Shown here in pieces: positions 42,705 through 51,742 of a stretch of DNA of 64,000 nt (positions are counted from its first letter, which is position 1; every line of letters begins with the position of its first letter). Below the pieces are notes generated by a model. It was not told where the DNA came from, ran no database searches, and saw only the letters and a list, made by a program, of their open reading frames with translations. The DNA is from Rhizobium sp. ICMP 5592 (GTDB lineage Bacteria > Pseudomonadota > Alphaproteobacteria > Rhizobiales > Rhizobiaceae): positions 859,032 to 923,031 of the forward strand of contig NZ_QSNT01000001.1 of the NCBI RefSeq assembly GCF_009498525.1, read 5' to 3'. The position numbers were made by a program, and so were the translations under genes.

Positions 42705-44330
42705 ATGTTTTCCCGACGATCTTTCCTGAATGTCACGGCGGCCACGCTTGCAACGGTCCTGTTGCCTATCACCGCGCATGCGCAGGACGGCAACCCTGTC
42801 AGCGGCGGCAAGCTCGTCTGGGGCGTGGAGACGGATCCGGCGACGCTCAATCCGCAGCTCAACGGACAGGACAAGACCAAGCTGCTGCTGCGCAACGTCT
42901 TCGAATCCCTGCTGGCGCGGACGGCGGACGGCGGGTACGTTTCCTGGCTTGCCACCGGTTACAAGATCTCCGATGACAGCAAGACCTATACGTTCACACT
43001 GCGCGACGGCGTCACCTTCAGCGATGGCGAGAAACTCGATGCTGCCGCCGTCGTCACCAATTTTACCAAGCTCAAGGATCTCGCCTATTCCGCCGGCAGC
43101 GCCAGTGCCGCACAGGCCGCAAGGATAGTCGATGCCAAGGCCGTGGACGCCCACACTGTCGAGTTGACGTTGGGTGATGTCTATGCGCCGTTCCTCGATT
43201 TCGCCGCCAGCCTCGAAATCCTGTCGCCCAAGGCCTTCGCGTCCTCCCAGTTGAAGTCCGGCGGGACGGAGATTGCCGGCACCGGCCCGTTTATCCTGGA
43301 GCGTTATGTGAAGGGCCAGGACATCCACTTCGTCAAGAACAAGGCCTATAACTGGCCGCCGAAGGTCGCGTCCCATCAGGGGCCGGCCTATCTCGACGAA
43401 GTCACCTACCGCTTCCTGCCGGAATCCTCCGTGCGGACAGGCGCGCTGACCTCCGGTCAGGTCGATGTCATCGAGGGTATTTCCGGCAATGATGCCGGAT
43501 TGTTCAAGGACAATCCGGACTTCAGCTATCAGACCGCCTTGAATACCGGCACGCCCTATTCGCTGTTCCTGAACGTCACCTATGGGCCAACGCAGGATCT
43601 CAAGGTGCGCAAGGCGCTAGCGGCCGCCATCGATGTCGATGCCGTGCTGAAATCCGTCTATCGCGGCGAGCGCACCCGGGCCTGGGGCATTACCTCACCG
43701 ATCGATACGCAATTCTATGACAAGACCATCGAGGGCACCTATGGCAGCGATCCGAAGCTTGCCAATAGCCTTCTCGATGAAGCGGGTTGGACGGCACGGG
43801 ATGCCGATGGTTTTCGCACCAAGGACGGCAAGCGCCTGACCATCGAAGTGGTGCAGGCACAGGCGACGGTCCGCGACCAGCGCGACGTGCTGCTGCAAGC
43901 CCTTCAGGCCCAGGCGCGGCAGAATGCCGGGATCGACCTCCTGATCAACTATGTCGACGCCGGCACTTATACCGACCGGCGCAAGACCGGCATCTTCGGC
44001 TCGATCGCCAATTCCAACACACCGACGAACGCGATCGATATCGAATATCACTATCTGCCGCTCGATAAGGGTGGCTCCATCAACTACAGCCGCGCGTCAG
44101 CCCCGGAGCTTCTCGCCTGGCTGAAGGCTGCCGCCTCGACGCTCGACGACAAGGAGCGCTTCGCTCTCTATGCCAAGCTGCAACGCTTCGCGATCGTCGA
44201 TCAGGCCTATGCGCTTCCGCTTTACGAACCGGAAGACCAGGTTGCCGCCGCTTCCTACGTGAAGGGGATAAGCTTCCGTCCGTTCAAGCAATTGCCCGAG
44301 AGCGCCTACGATATCTGGCGCAGCGAATGA
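42705..44330 (+). CDS. Peptide-type ABC substrate-binding protein, paralogue B
   Basis: 541 aa. Signal sequence MFSRRSFLNVTAATLATVLL ends near AHAQDG, again with a twin arginine. Domain motifs mirror paralogue A: GGKLVWGVETDPATLNPQLN, TFTLRDGVTFSDGEKLDAAA and GTGPFILERYVKGQDIHFVK. Start codons at 42687, 42696 and 42705 are all in frame; 42705 is chosen because it aligns best with paralogue A, though GGAG is then 12 bases away. Sequence upstream of these is read-through of paralogue A. A stem-loop follows the stop and precedes the permease. Confidence 0.9.
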   Translation: MFSRRSFLNVTAATLATVLLPITAHAQDGNPVSGGKLVWGVETDPATLNPQLNGQDKTKLLLRNVFESLLARTADGGYVSWLATGYKISDDSKTYTFTLRDGVTFSDGEKLDAAAVVTNFTKLKDLAYSAGSASAAQAARIVDAKAVDAHTVELTLGDVYAPFLDFAASLEILSPKAFASSQLKSGGTEIAGTGPFILERYVKGQDIHFVKNKAYNWPPKVASHQGPAYLDEVTYRFLPESSVRTGALTSGQVDVIEGISGNDAGLFKDNPDFSYQTALNTGTPYSLFLNVTYGPTQDLKVRKALAAAIDVDAVLKSVYRGERTRAWGITSPIDTQFYDKTIEGTYGSDPKLANSLLDEAGWTARDADGFRTKDGKRLTIEVVQAQATVRDQRDVLLQALQAQARQNAGIDLLINYVDAGTYTDRRKTGIFGSIANSNTPTNAIDIEYHYLPLDKGGSINYSRASAPELLAWLKAAASTLDDKERFALYAKLQRFAIVDQAYALPLYEPEDQVAAASYVKGISFRPFKQLPESAYDIWRSE

Positions 44331-44347
44331 CGATCTGAACCCGAGCC

Positions 44348-44371
44348 GCCTTCCGCATTGTTGCGGAAGGC
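44348..44371 (+). other. Stem-loop between binding-protein and permease genes
   Basis: GCCTTCCGCA (44348-44357) and TGCGGAAGGC (44362-44371) form a perfect 10-bp stem with the loop TTGT, 17 bases after the binding-protein stop. No U-tract follows, and the permease ribosome-binding site (AAGGAG) comes immediately after. Likely an mRNA-stability element. Confidence 0.6.
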
Positions 44372-44386
44372 CAAGGAGCAAGAGAT

Positions 44387-45388
44387 ATGGACGTTGAGAA
44401 TGTGACAGCCATCCGTCAGGCGCCGGCCTCCCCTGTGTCCCGACGGCTCTTTCCGGTGCGCGGTACGTTGCTATCGCAGATCCTTGGCCGCGTCGGCTCC
44501 GGCATCGTCGTGCTGTGGGCGGCCGTGACGCTCAGCTTCGTCAGCCTGCATATCGCGCCCGGCGATATCGTCGATCTCCTGATCGGCGAGCAGATCCGCA
44601 CGCCGGCGGTGGAGGCGGCGATCCGCGCCGAATGGGGCCTCGATCAGCCGCTCTACTCGCAATATCTGTCCTATCTTGGGCGCATCCTGCACGGCGATTT
44701 CGGCCGTTCCTATATTCTGCAAACCGATGTTTCGTCGCTGGTCCTGTCGCAACTGCTGCCGACATTGAAACTGACGGCTGCTGCCCTCGTGGTTGCTGTC
44801 GTCTTCGCAGTGGTGAGCGCGGTCGCCACAGCCGGCCGGCGCTGGCCACGGCGCGTTGCGGGCGGTCTGGAACTCGTGCTGATCTCGACACCATCCTTCT
44901 GGCTCGGCATCGTCCTGCTCTTCATTTTTTCCTTCACGCTCAAGCTCTTTCCGGTCGCCGGCGACCGGACGTTCTCGGCGCTCGTGCTGCCTGCTCTTGC
45001 TTTGGGTCTATCGCTCGGTGCGGTGGTCGGCCAGGTGCTGCGCGAAGGGCTGGAGCGGGCGCTCGAGGAGCCCTTTGCACTCACCGTGCGCAGTTGGGGG
45101 GCAAGCGGTCTGACCTTGCGGTTGCGCCACGGGCTGCGTCATGCCGCCTTGCCAGCGGTGACACTGACGGGCTGGCTCGTCGGCGGTCTCCTGTCCGGCG
45201 CCGTCATCACCGAGCAGGTTTTCGGACGCCCCGGCCTCGGCAAGGTCACCGTCGACGCCGTGCTCGGCAAGGATCTGCCGGTGGTGCTGGCGGTCGCGAT
45301 CCTGTCCGCCTTTATCTACGTCGTGCTCAGCACACTGGTCGATGTGCTCTACCTGTTTCTCGACCCGCGTCTGCGGTCGCGTGCGTGA
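44387..45388 (+). CDS. Peptide-type ABC permease, DppB-like
   Basis: 333 aa, about six membrane segments after a cytoplasmic N-terminal tail of ~20 residues. Family motifs: LSFVSLHIAPGDIVDLLIGE, STPSFWLGIVLLFIFSF and GAVITEQVFGRPGLGKVTVD. The EAA loop (EPFALTVRSWGASGLTLRLR) is slightly divergent but in place. The ATG follows an AAGGAG box. It is the first membrane component of the second peptide-type importer. Confidence 0.92.
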   Translation: MDVENVTAIRQAPASPVSRRLFPVRGTLLSQILGRVGSGIVVLWAAVTLSFVSLHIAPGDIVDLLIGEQIRTPAVEAAIRAEWGLDQPLYSQYLSYLGRILHGDFGRSYILQTDVSSLVLSQLLPTLKLTAAALVVAVVFAVVSAVATAGRRWPRRVAGGLELVLISTPSFWLGIVLLFIFSFTLKLFPVAGDRTFSALVLPALALGLSLGAVVGQVLREGLERALEEPFALTVRSWGASGLTLRLRHGLRHAALPAVTLTGWLVGGLLSGAVITEQVFGRPGLGKVTVDAVLGKDLPVVLAVAILSAFIYVVLSTLVDVLYLFLDPRLRSRA

Positions 45389-45398
45389 GGGACCCGAT

Positions 45399-46271
45399 AT
45401 GAGCCTCTCGACAACAATCTCGCCAGCCGCCGGTCTTAATCTTCGGCGCATCCTTGTGGTCGTCGTCGCCCGACCTGGCCTGCTGGCCGCGGCAGCATTC
45501 CTCCTGCTGGTTGCCCTCGGAGCGACCTGGCCGCATCTCTTGAGTTCCTACAATCCAATTGCCGCCGATCCGCTCCAGGCGCAATTGCCGCCGGACGCCA
45601 CGCACTGGTTCGGCACGGATCAGCTTGGCCGCGATGTCTTTTCCCGCGTCGTCCATGGCGCACGCTACTCCATCCTGATCGGTGTCAGTGCCGTGGTGAT
45701 CGCAGCGACTGTGGGATCGATCCTAGGGCTGGCCGCCGGGCTGGCGCGAGGGCTCGTCGACGAAGCGATCACCCGCTTCCTGGATGTGGTTTCCGCCTTT
45801 CCCGATCTGTTGCTGGCGCTGGTCCTGATTTCCTTCACCGGACCCGGCACCTACAACCTCATCTTCGCCCTCGGCGTCGCCTCCATTCCGCGCTTTGCCA
45901 GGGTGGTGCGCGCGCAGACCTTCGTCATCGCCGAATCCGGTTATGTCGAACAGGCGCGGACATTCGGTCTTGCCCCGGTTGTGCTCATCCTGCGGCATGT
46001 TCTGCCGCATGCGATCGCCCAGGTGCCTATCCTCGCTACGATTGGCCTTGGCACCGCGATCATCAGCGCCGCCGGCCTGAGCTTCCTCGGCATGGGGCCG
46101 CAACCGCCGACGCCGGAATGGGGCGCCATGCTGGCGGAGGGGCGCAACTATCTCCGCGTCGCCTGGTGGATCGGCGTCTGGCCGGGCGTCGTCATCACGC
46201 TCACGGTCATCTCCGTCAGCGTCCTCGGACGCCAATGGCAAGCGGCTTTCGAAGGCAGGAGGCGCGCATGA
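45399..46271 (+). CDS. Peptide-type ABC permease, DppC-like
   Basis: 290 aa. DppC motifs: THWFGTDQLGRDVFSRVVHG, the EAA loop AESGYVEQARTFGLAPVVLI and the C-terminal TPEWGAMLAEGRNYLRVAWW. GAGGG precedes the ATG at 45399; an in-frame extension to 45342 lies within the preceding permease gene. The stop overlaps the ATPase start by four bases. Confidence 0.92.
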   Translation: MSLSTTISPAAGLNLRRILVVVVARPGLLAAAAFLLLVALGATWPHLLSSYNPIAADPLQAQLPPDATHWFGTDQLGRDVFSRVVHGARYSILIGVSAVVIAATVGSILGLAAGLARGLVDEAITRFLDVVSAFPDLLLALVLISFTGPGTYNLIFALGVASIPRFARVVRAQTFVIAESGYVEQARTFGLAPVVLILRHVLPHAIAQVPILATIGLGTAIISAAGLSFLGMGPQPPTPEWGAMLAEGRNYLRVAWWIGVWPGVVITLTVISVSVLGRQWQAAFEGRRRA

Positions 46272-47950
46272 CCCCGCTCGTTCACGTCCGCAACCTGAGT
46301 ATCGCCTTCCCGGGAGCAGGGGACGCGAACGTCGTCGTCCGAGGTCTCGACTTGACCATCCATCGCGGGGAGTCGGTGGCCCTGGTGGGGGAATCCGGTT
46401 CCGGTAAGTCCGTGACCGCCCGCTCGCTCGTCGGATTGAGCGGCCCCGGCGCGACGGCGAGTGCAGACGTCTTTGACGTCGACGGCGAGAGCGTGCTTGG
46501 GTTTCGCGAACGTGACTGGCGGCGGCTGAGGGGGCACAAGGTCGGTTTTGTGCTGCAGGATGCTCTGGTGTCGCTGGATCCGCTACGCCGCATCTCGCAG
46601 CAATTGTCGGACGCGATCGGAAAGCGCAGCCTGCTGCGCCGCCGCGAACTGCGGGACGACAGCACGGCTTTGCTGCGCTCCGTCGGCATTGTGGACCCGG
46701 AACGGCGTCTGCGGCAATATCCGCATCAGCTTTCCGGCGGGCTGCGCCAGCGCGCCCTGATCGCGACTGCGATCGCCCGGCAGCCGGCCCTCATCATCGC
46801 GGACGAGCCGACCACGGCGCTTGATGCGACCGTGCAGAAGCAGATCCTCGACCTTCTCGCGGAGCGCCGCCGCGCCGGCAACACGCTGCTGCTGATCAGC
46901 CATGACCTGGCGGTGGTCTCACGGCTGGCGGATCGGGTGCTGGTCATGCGCAACGGCGAGGTTGTCGAGGAAGGCCGCACGCAGGAAATCCTCTCCGCGC
47001 CGCGCCACCCCTATACGCGCCAATTGCTCGATGCGATCCCTTCGGCACACTCCCGCGGCTACCGGCTTGCGCCGGCGAGCGACGAGGCTAGCAAGCCCCG
47101 AGCGGACGGTCAGCCAACGGTACCGGCGCAGGCGAAGGGCGCCGAGCGACTGAGAATCCCACTTCCCGCGAAGCAGATCGATGCGCGGCGAAGCATGCTT
47201 GTCGCCGAACACCTGTCGAAACGCTACGGCAGCGGCGCGTCGGCATCCCACGTCGTCAATGATGTCTCCTTCCGATTGGCCGCAGGCGAAGCCCTCGGTA
47301 TCGTCGGCGAATCCGGGTCGGGAAAGACGACCGTCGCGCGGATCATTCTCGGTCTCGTTGCTGCCGATGCCGGGAGGGTGCTGATCGACGGGCGGCCCTG
47401 GAGTGGACTGACCGAAGCACAGCGCCGGGCGCAGCGTGCCGGTATCCAGCTGATCGCACAGGACGCACTGAGCTCTTTCGATCCGCGATATACGGTCGAG
47501 AAGATTGTCGGCGAAAGCCTGGATTCCGTCGGCGTCTTCGGTGCCGAACGCAAGGCGCGGGTCATCGAGGTTCTCGATGCGGTGCGGCTGGGGACCAGCT
47601 TCCTTGGCCGCTACCCGCGCGAGCTGTCCGGTGGGCAAAGGCAAAGGGTTGCGATTGCCCGCGCCTTCGCCCCGCGTCCGAAATTGCTGGTCGCTGATGA
47701 GCCGGTCAGCGCGCTCGATGTTTCCATCCAGGCGCAGATTCTCGATCTCCTGGCCGAGCTTCAGGCCGCCTCCGGCACCTCGCTCTTGTTCATCTCGCAC
47801 GATCTCGGCGTCGTTCATCATCTGACCGACCGCGTCATCGTGATGAAGGAAGGGCGGATTGTCGAGACAGGAGATGTCGGCACGGTCTTTTCGACACCGC
47901 GGCACAGCTACACCCAGGCCCTCTTGGAGGCCATTCCCACCCTGGCGTGA
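46268..47950 (+). CDS. Peptide-type ABC transporter dual ATPase (DppD-DppF fusion)
   Basis: 560 aa, two ATPase units. Unit 1: [18 protein letters not shown] and [12 protein letters not shown]. Unit 2: [18 protein letters not shown] and [13 protein letters not shown] linker of about 60 residues rich in Ala, Pro and Lys separates the units. The motif variants (LSGGLRQRA) differ from those of the 34912 ATPase, so the two importers are not a recent duplication, despite equal length and gene order. It energises the 44387/45399 permeases. Confidence 0.92.
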   Translation: MTPLVHVRNLSIAFPGAGDANVVVRGLDLTIHRGESVALVGESGSGKSVTARSLVGLSGPGATASADVFDVDGESVLGFRERDWRRLRGHKVGFVLQDALVSLDPLRRISQQLSDAIGKRSLLRRRELRDDSTALLRSVGIVDPERRLRQYPHQLSGGLRQRALIATAIARQPALIIADEPTTALDATVQKQILDLLAERRRAGNTLLLISHDLAVVSRLADRVLVMRNGEVVEEGRTQEILSAPRHPYTRQLLDAIPSAHSRGYRLAPASDEASKPRADGQPTVPAQAKGAERLRIPLPAKQIDARRSMLVAEHLSKRYGSGASASHVVNDVSFRLAAGEALGIVGESGSGKTTVARIILGLVAADAGRVLIDGRPWSGLTEAQRRAQRAGIQLIAQDALSSFDPRYTVEKIVGESLDSVGVFGAERKARVIEVLDAVRLGTSFLGRYPRELSGGQRQRVAIARAFAPRPKLLVADEPVSALDVSIQAQILDLLAELQAASGTSLLFISHDLGVVHHLTDRVIVMKEGRIVETGDVGTVFSTPRHSYTQALLEAIPTLA

Positions 47951-48011
47951 GCTGCCTGACCATAATTGGCCGGTGAGCAGCCCATCACATTGACGATCAA
48001 GGAACGTGACG

Positions 48012-49364
48012 ATGAGTGACAAGACGAACAAGCGGCAGATCAGGCTCGGCGCGATCATCCAGGGGGCGTCCGGAAACATGTCCGCCTGGCGCCACAAGGA
48101 TGCGATTGCGGATGCCAGCATCAATTTCGATTATTGCAAGGCGCTCGCCAAAAAGGCGGAAGAGGGCAAGATCGACTTCCTGTTCATCGCCGATGGGCTT
48201 TACATCAATCACAAGTCCATTCCGCATTTTCTCAACCGTTTCGAGCCGATCACCCTGTTGTCGAGCCTCGCCTCGACAACGTCGCGCATCGGCCTCGTGG
48301 GAACGCTTTCGACCTCCTACAGCGATCCCTTCACGGTCGCGCGTCAATTCTCCAGTCTGGATCATCTGAGCGACGGCCGGGCCGGATGGAATGTGGTCAC
48401 GTCGCCGCTCGAAGGCTCGGCCAGGAATTTCTCGCGTGCGGAGCATCCCGAGCACGGCAAGCGCTATCACATCGCGACGGAATTCCTGCAGGTGACCAAG
48501 GGTCTCTGGGATTCCTGGGAAGACGATGCCTTCGTTCGCGACAAGGAAACCGGCGTCTTCTTCGATCCCGATAAACTCCACACACTCCATCACAAGGGCG
48601 AATATTTTTCCGTAGAAGGCCCATTGAACGTAGGCCGGTCGAGGCAGGGCCGCCCAATTCTGTTCCAGGCCGGCGCTTCGGAGGACGGCAAGAAGTTGGC
48701 CGCCGGCCACGCGGATGCGATCTACACGCGGCAGGAAACGATCGAGCTGGCGCGCGAGTTCTATCTGGACGTCAAACGGCAGCTCGTTGAGAACGGCCGC
48801 CGCGAGGACGATCTGCTGCTCTTTCAGGGCATCAGCATCATCGTCGGCGACAGTGCCGAGGATGCCGAGCGCAAATACTGGGAAACGGCCGAACTGGTGA
48901 CCATCGAAAATGCGCTCGATTATCTCGGGCGCTATTTCGAGCACCACGATTTCTCGCAATATCCGCTGGACGCGCCGTTCCCGGATATTGGCGATCTCGG
49001 CCAGAACAGTTTCCGCAGCACGACCGACACGATCAAGAGCAACGCGCGCGAACGCGGTCTCACCTTGCGCCAGGTCGCTCTGCAGGCCGCAACGCCGCTT
49101 CCGAGCTTCATCGGCACCGCCGAGATAGTCGCTGACGGATTGCAGCAATGGTTCGAGGCCGGCGCCACCGACGGCTTCATCGTCAGGGGCGGAACGCCGA
49201 CCGCCTTCGACGATTTTGTCGACCAGGTGATCCCGATCCTGCAGGCGCGCGGCCTGTTCCGCCATGACTACGAAGGGGAAACCCTGCGCGACCATCTCGG
49301 CTTGCCATTCCCGGTCAATCGTTATGCCGCGACCACGAAAGAAGAGCTCGCGCGCGCAAGCTAG
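48012..49364 (+). CDS. LLM-class monooxygenase, NtaA/SnaA/DszA family (YtnJ/YxeK-like)
   Basis: 450 aa, the standard length for this branch. Hallmarks: [40 protein letters not shown], the FMN-site block [39 protein letters not shown] and [20 protein letters not shown] sequence (here [16 protein letters not shown]). Relatives oxidise nitrilotriacetate, dibenzothiophene sulfone and, in Bacillus (YxeK, YtnJ), N-acetyl S-substituted cysteines. ATG 48012 has AAGGAA eight bases upstream and is preferred to GTG 48006. It follows the second importer by 61 bp and precedes a paralogue. No flavin reductase gene is linked. Confidence 0.92.
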   Translation: MSDKTNKRQIRLGAIIQGASGNMSAWRHKDAIADASINFDYCKALAKKAEEGKIDFLFIADGLYINHKSIPHFLNRFEPITLLSSLASTTSRIGLVGTLSTSYSDPFTVARQFSSLDHLSDGRAGWNVVTSPLEGSARNFSRAEHPEHGKRYHIATEFLQVTKGLWDSWEDDAFVRDKETGVFFDPDKLHTLHHKGEYFSVEGPLNVGRSRQGRPILFQAGASEDGKKLAAGHADAIYTRQETIELAREFYLDVKRQLVENGRREDDLLLFQGISIIVGDSAEDAERKYWETAELVTIENALDYLGRYFEHHDFSQYPLDAPFPDIGDLGQNSFRSTTDTIKSNARERGLTLRQVALQAATPLPSFIGTAEIVADGLQQWFEAGATDGFIVRGGTPTAFDDFVDQVIPILQARGLFRHDYEGETLRDHLGLPFPVNRYAATTKEELARAS

Positions 49365-49411
49365 GCGCCGGCGAGACCCGTACCTCTATCGAAGAAATCA
49401 GGAGTCCCCGC

Positions 49412-50749
49412 ATGACTATCGCCCGTCCCCGCCGCCTGAAGACGCTGGTTGGCGCCGGCAATTTCGCCTTCGCCTCCAATGATGAGAGCCCAGTGGCGGG
49501 TGCGCGCCGGTCTGTCGAGCTTGCGCGAAAGGCCGAAGCGGAAAAGATAACCGGCCTGTTCACGGCCGATCTTCTTCATGCCGATCCAGATGGGCTTTCC
49601 GGTACGACAGGGACGCAGGAGCCCATCGTGGCGCTGGCAGCGCTCAGCCAGGTAACATCGCATATCGGCCTGATCGCGACGGTATCGACCACCTACCATC
49701 ACCCCTACAATCTCGCTCGTCTGATCGGAACGCTGGATCACGCAAGCGGTGGCCGGGCGGCATGGAACGCGGTTACGTCTTCCGTCGGCGAGGAAAACTT
49801 CGGAGGCGACACTTTGCCCGATCCGGCAAAGAGATACACGCGCGCCACCGAATTTATCGAGGTGGTCAATGCGCTTTTCGATGCCAACGATCCGGAAGCG
49901 GCGCGGCGCGGCGCGAGTGGCTCCATCAGCGTTGATCCTGGCAAGCTGCACCGCATCGATTATCGCGGCGAGCATTTTCAGGTCCAGGGTCCGCTGAATG
50001 TTCCGCCGCCGCCGCAAGGTCGGCCTGTGCTGTTTCAGGCGGGCCAGTCCGCCGAGGGCGTGACGCTGGGCGCCCGCTATGCCGAGGTGGTCTATACGTC
50101 GCAGCCAACGCTTGAGGCCGCCACCGCTTTCGTTGCAGAACTAAGACGGCAGGCGCGCGGCTTCGGTCGCGGCGCCGATCTGCCGCTGGTCATGAACTCG
50201 TTCCACTCCGTCATCGGTGACAGCGAGGCCGACGTTGCGCGTCGCCTTCGGGAGAAGCACGAAAAGATCGACTATCAGAAAGGCCGCCTGAAGCTTGCCG
50301 ACATGCTGGGGGGAGATATCGACCTGTCGGACCTGCCGCTCGATCAGCCGATGCCGCAGAGCCTGCTGCCGGAGATCGACAGCGTCAACCGCAGGCGCGG
50401 CCGCGTCGAGATTTTCCGCCGCTATGCGCAACAGGGGCTCAGCCTGCGCGAACTGATCATCCAGGCGCAGGAAACGGGCCACTGGTCGGTCGCCGGTACC
50501 CCGGAGCAGCTTGCCGATGCTCTGGAGCAGCGTTTCCGGGCAGGTGTGCTCGACGTCATTTCGCTCCACGGGCTCGGTAATCCGGATCAGGAGGACCTGC
50601 TACTGAACGGGCTCCTTCCGGAACTGCGCAAACGGTCGCTGCTGGACACCGACTATTTTGAGGGCGACTTCCGCGCCAATCTCGAACTGCCGAAACCTTG
50701 GGCTGTTCATGGCCAGGAGGCGGTCGCTCGCCAGGTGAACCGGCGATAA
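49412..50749 (+). CDS. LLM-class monooxygenase, NtaA/SnaA/DszA family
   Basis: 445 aa paralogue of the preceding gene, with the same order of motifs: EPIVALAALSQVTSHIGLIA, GRAAWNAVTSSVGEENFGGD, RYTRATEFIEVVNALFDAND, QGRPVLFQAGQSAEG and a C-terminal region ending LDTDYFEGDFRANLELP. The N-terminal ~30 residues differ, lacking the SAWRH motif, which suggests a different substrate. An AGGAG box precedes the ATG. It is the last gene of the 28333-50749 island and is convergent with the pilus operon. Confidence 0.92.
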   Translation: MTIARPRRLKTLVGAGNFAFASNDESPVAGARRSVELARKAEAEKITGLFTADLLHADPDGLSGTTGTQEPIVALAALSQVTSHIGLIATVSTTYHHPYNLARLIGTLDHASGGRAAWNAVTSSVGEENFGGDTLPDPAKRYTRATEFIEVVNALFDANDPEAARRGASGSISVDPGKLHRIDYRGEHFQVQGPLNVPPPPQGRPVLFQAGQSAEGVTLGARYAEVVYTSQPTLEAATAFVAELRRQARGFGRGADLPLVMNSFHSVIGDSEADVARRLREKHEKIDYQKGRLKLADMLGGDIDLSDLPLDQPMPQSLLPEIDSVNRRRGRVEIFRRYAQQGLSLRELIIQAQETGHWSVAGTPEQLADALEQRFRAGVLDVISLHGLGNPDQEDLLLNGLLPELRKRSLLDTDYFEGDFRANLELPKPWAVHGQEAVARQVNRR

Positions 50750-50752
50750 GCC

Positions 50753-50770
50753 GTTTCGCCGCTGCGAAAC
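50753..50770. terminator. Hairpin between convergent genes
   Basis: GTTTCGC (50753-50759) pairs with GCGAAAC (50764-50770) around the loop CGCT, followed by CGTCTTTG. The T-run is weak. It fills the 30-bp gap between the LLM gene and the pilus tip gene and may end transcripts from both sides. Confidence 0.4.
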
Positions 50771-50779
50771 CGTCTTTGA

Positions 50780-51727
50780 TCAATAGGTCAGTGTCACGAC
50801 CACCGTGTCGGTATAGGTCCCAGGCGTTGGTGTGGTCTGAGGAGGCACACGGCCATAGACAGTCAAGACTTGGGCGGCGCCGGTTCCGGTGCCCGCTACC
50901 GTGCTGCCCGGCGTGGTCGCATCGCCCCAGGGCTGCGATCGGTTTGTATCCTTGTAAAGCCCATAGGTCACGGTTTCCGCTGCCTTCGACATTTTGCGCG
51001 CCGTCGGTGCGGCATTCGCGAGGCCGCCGCCCAAGGAAATCGTATAGGTCGTTCCGGCTGTGCAGGTCGCGGTCACCGAGCCTGTAGCGTCGACATTGGC
51101 ACTGAGAACACCCCTGGTGCCGAAGTCGACATTCCCCACGCTGACCAGACAATTGGCGGCAACGTTGGCGTTAACATTGAAGGACACGCCTGTCAGCGTT
51201 CCCGCGGGTGCGTCGCAAGTGGTGTCGGTGCTGTAGCGATAAATGAAATAGGTGTCGGCTGTCGCAAAGGTCGAGAGATAAGGTCCAGGCGCCGCTGCCC
51301 CCTGGCTGCCCAACACGGTCCCATAGAGGGTTGTGGAGCTATTGACGAACCCGAGAAGGTTCAGGTTCACGGCGTAAGCGGGTGGCTTGGCGGGGTAAGC
51401 CCAGTTATTCGAACCCCAGATCACGCTCCGGCCGGAATCGGAATAGAGCTGATAGTTCAGGGAATGGGTTCCATTCAGCATCTGACGCGCCGCCGCTGAG
51501 GACGAGCCGCCGCTGCCCGCGCCAATGCCGGGGCAAATCAGGATACGTCGCTGCGTGAGAAGCTCTCCGGTGCAACTGACGCTTATCGTCGCCGTCGAAT
51601 TGACCGCAGCGCCGCCGAGAGTATCGACCGGACCGAAGCTCATGTCGGTGGCTGTGAAGCTGCAACTTTGGGCAAGGCAGAGGGACGGCAATAGCGAGAA
51701 AAGTAGGAAACCGATTGCGCGTAGCAT
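50780..51727 (-). CDS. Spore-coat-U-domain pilin, two-domain tip adhesin (CsuE-like)
   Basis: 315 aa secreted protein. A signal peptide (AIGFLLFSLLPSLCLAQSC) precedes two SCPU domains, each with the pattern of an early Cys, FGPVDTL or FGTRGVL, a central Cys near CTGELL or CTAGTTY and the C-terminal GTYTDTVVVTLTY beta-strand. Two-domain subunits sit at the tip of archaic (Csu-type) pili and mediate adhesion. It is the last gene of the - strand pilus operon, matching csuE. Confidence 0.88.
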   Translation of the reverse strand: MLRAIGFLLFSLLPSLCLAQSCSFTATDMSFGPVDTLGGAAVNSTATISVSCTGELLTQRRILICPGIGAGSGGSSSAAARQMLNGTHSLNYQLYSDSGRSVIWGSNNWAYPAKPPAYAVNLNLLGFVNSSTTLYGTVLGSQGAAAPGPYLSTFATADTYFIYRYSTDTTCDAPAGTLTGVSFNVNANVAANCLVSVGNVDFGTRGVLSANVDATGSVTATCTAGTTYTISLGGGLANAAPTARKMSKAAETVTYGLYKDTNRSQPWGDATTPGSTVAGTGTGAAQVLTVYGRVPPQTTPTPGTYTDTVVVTLTY

Positions 51728-51742
51728 TCCTTGATCCTTGGC

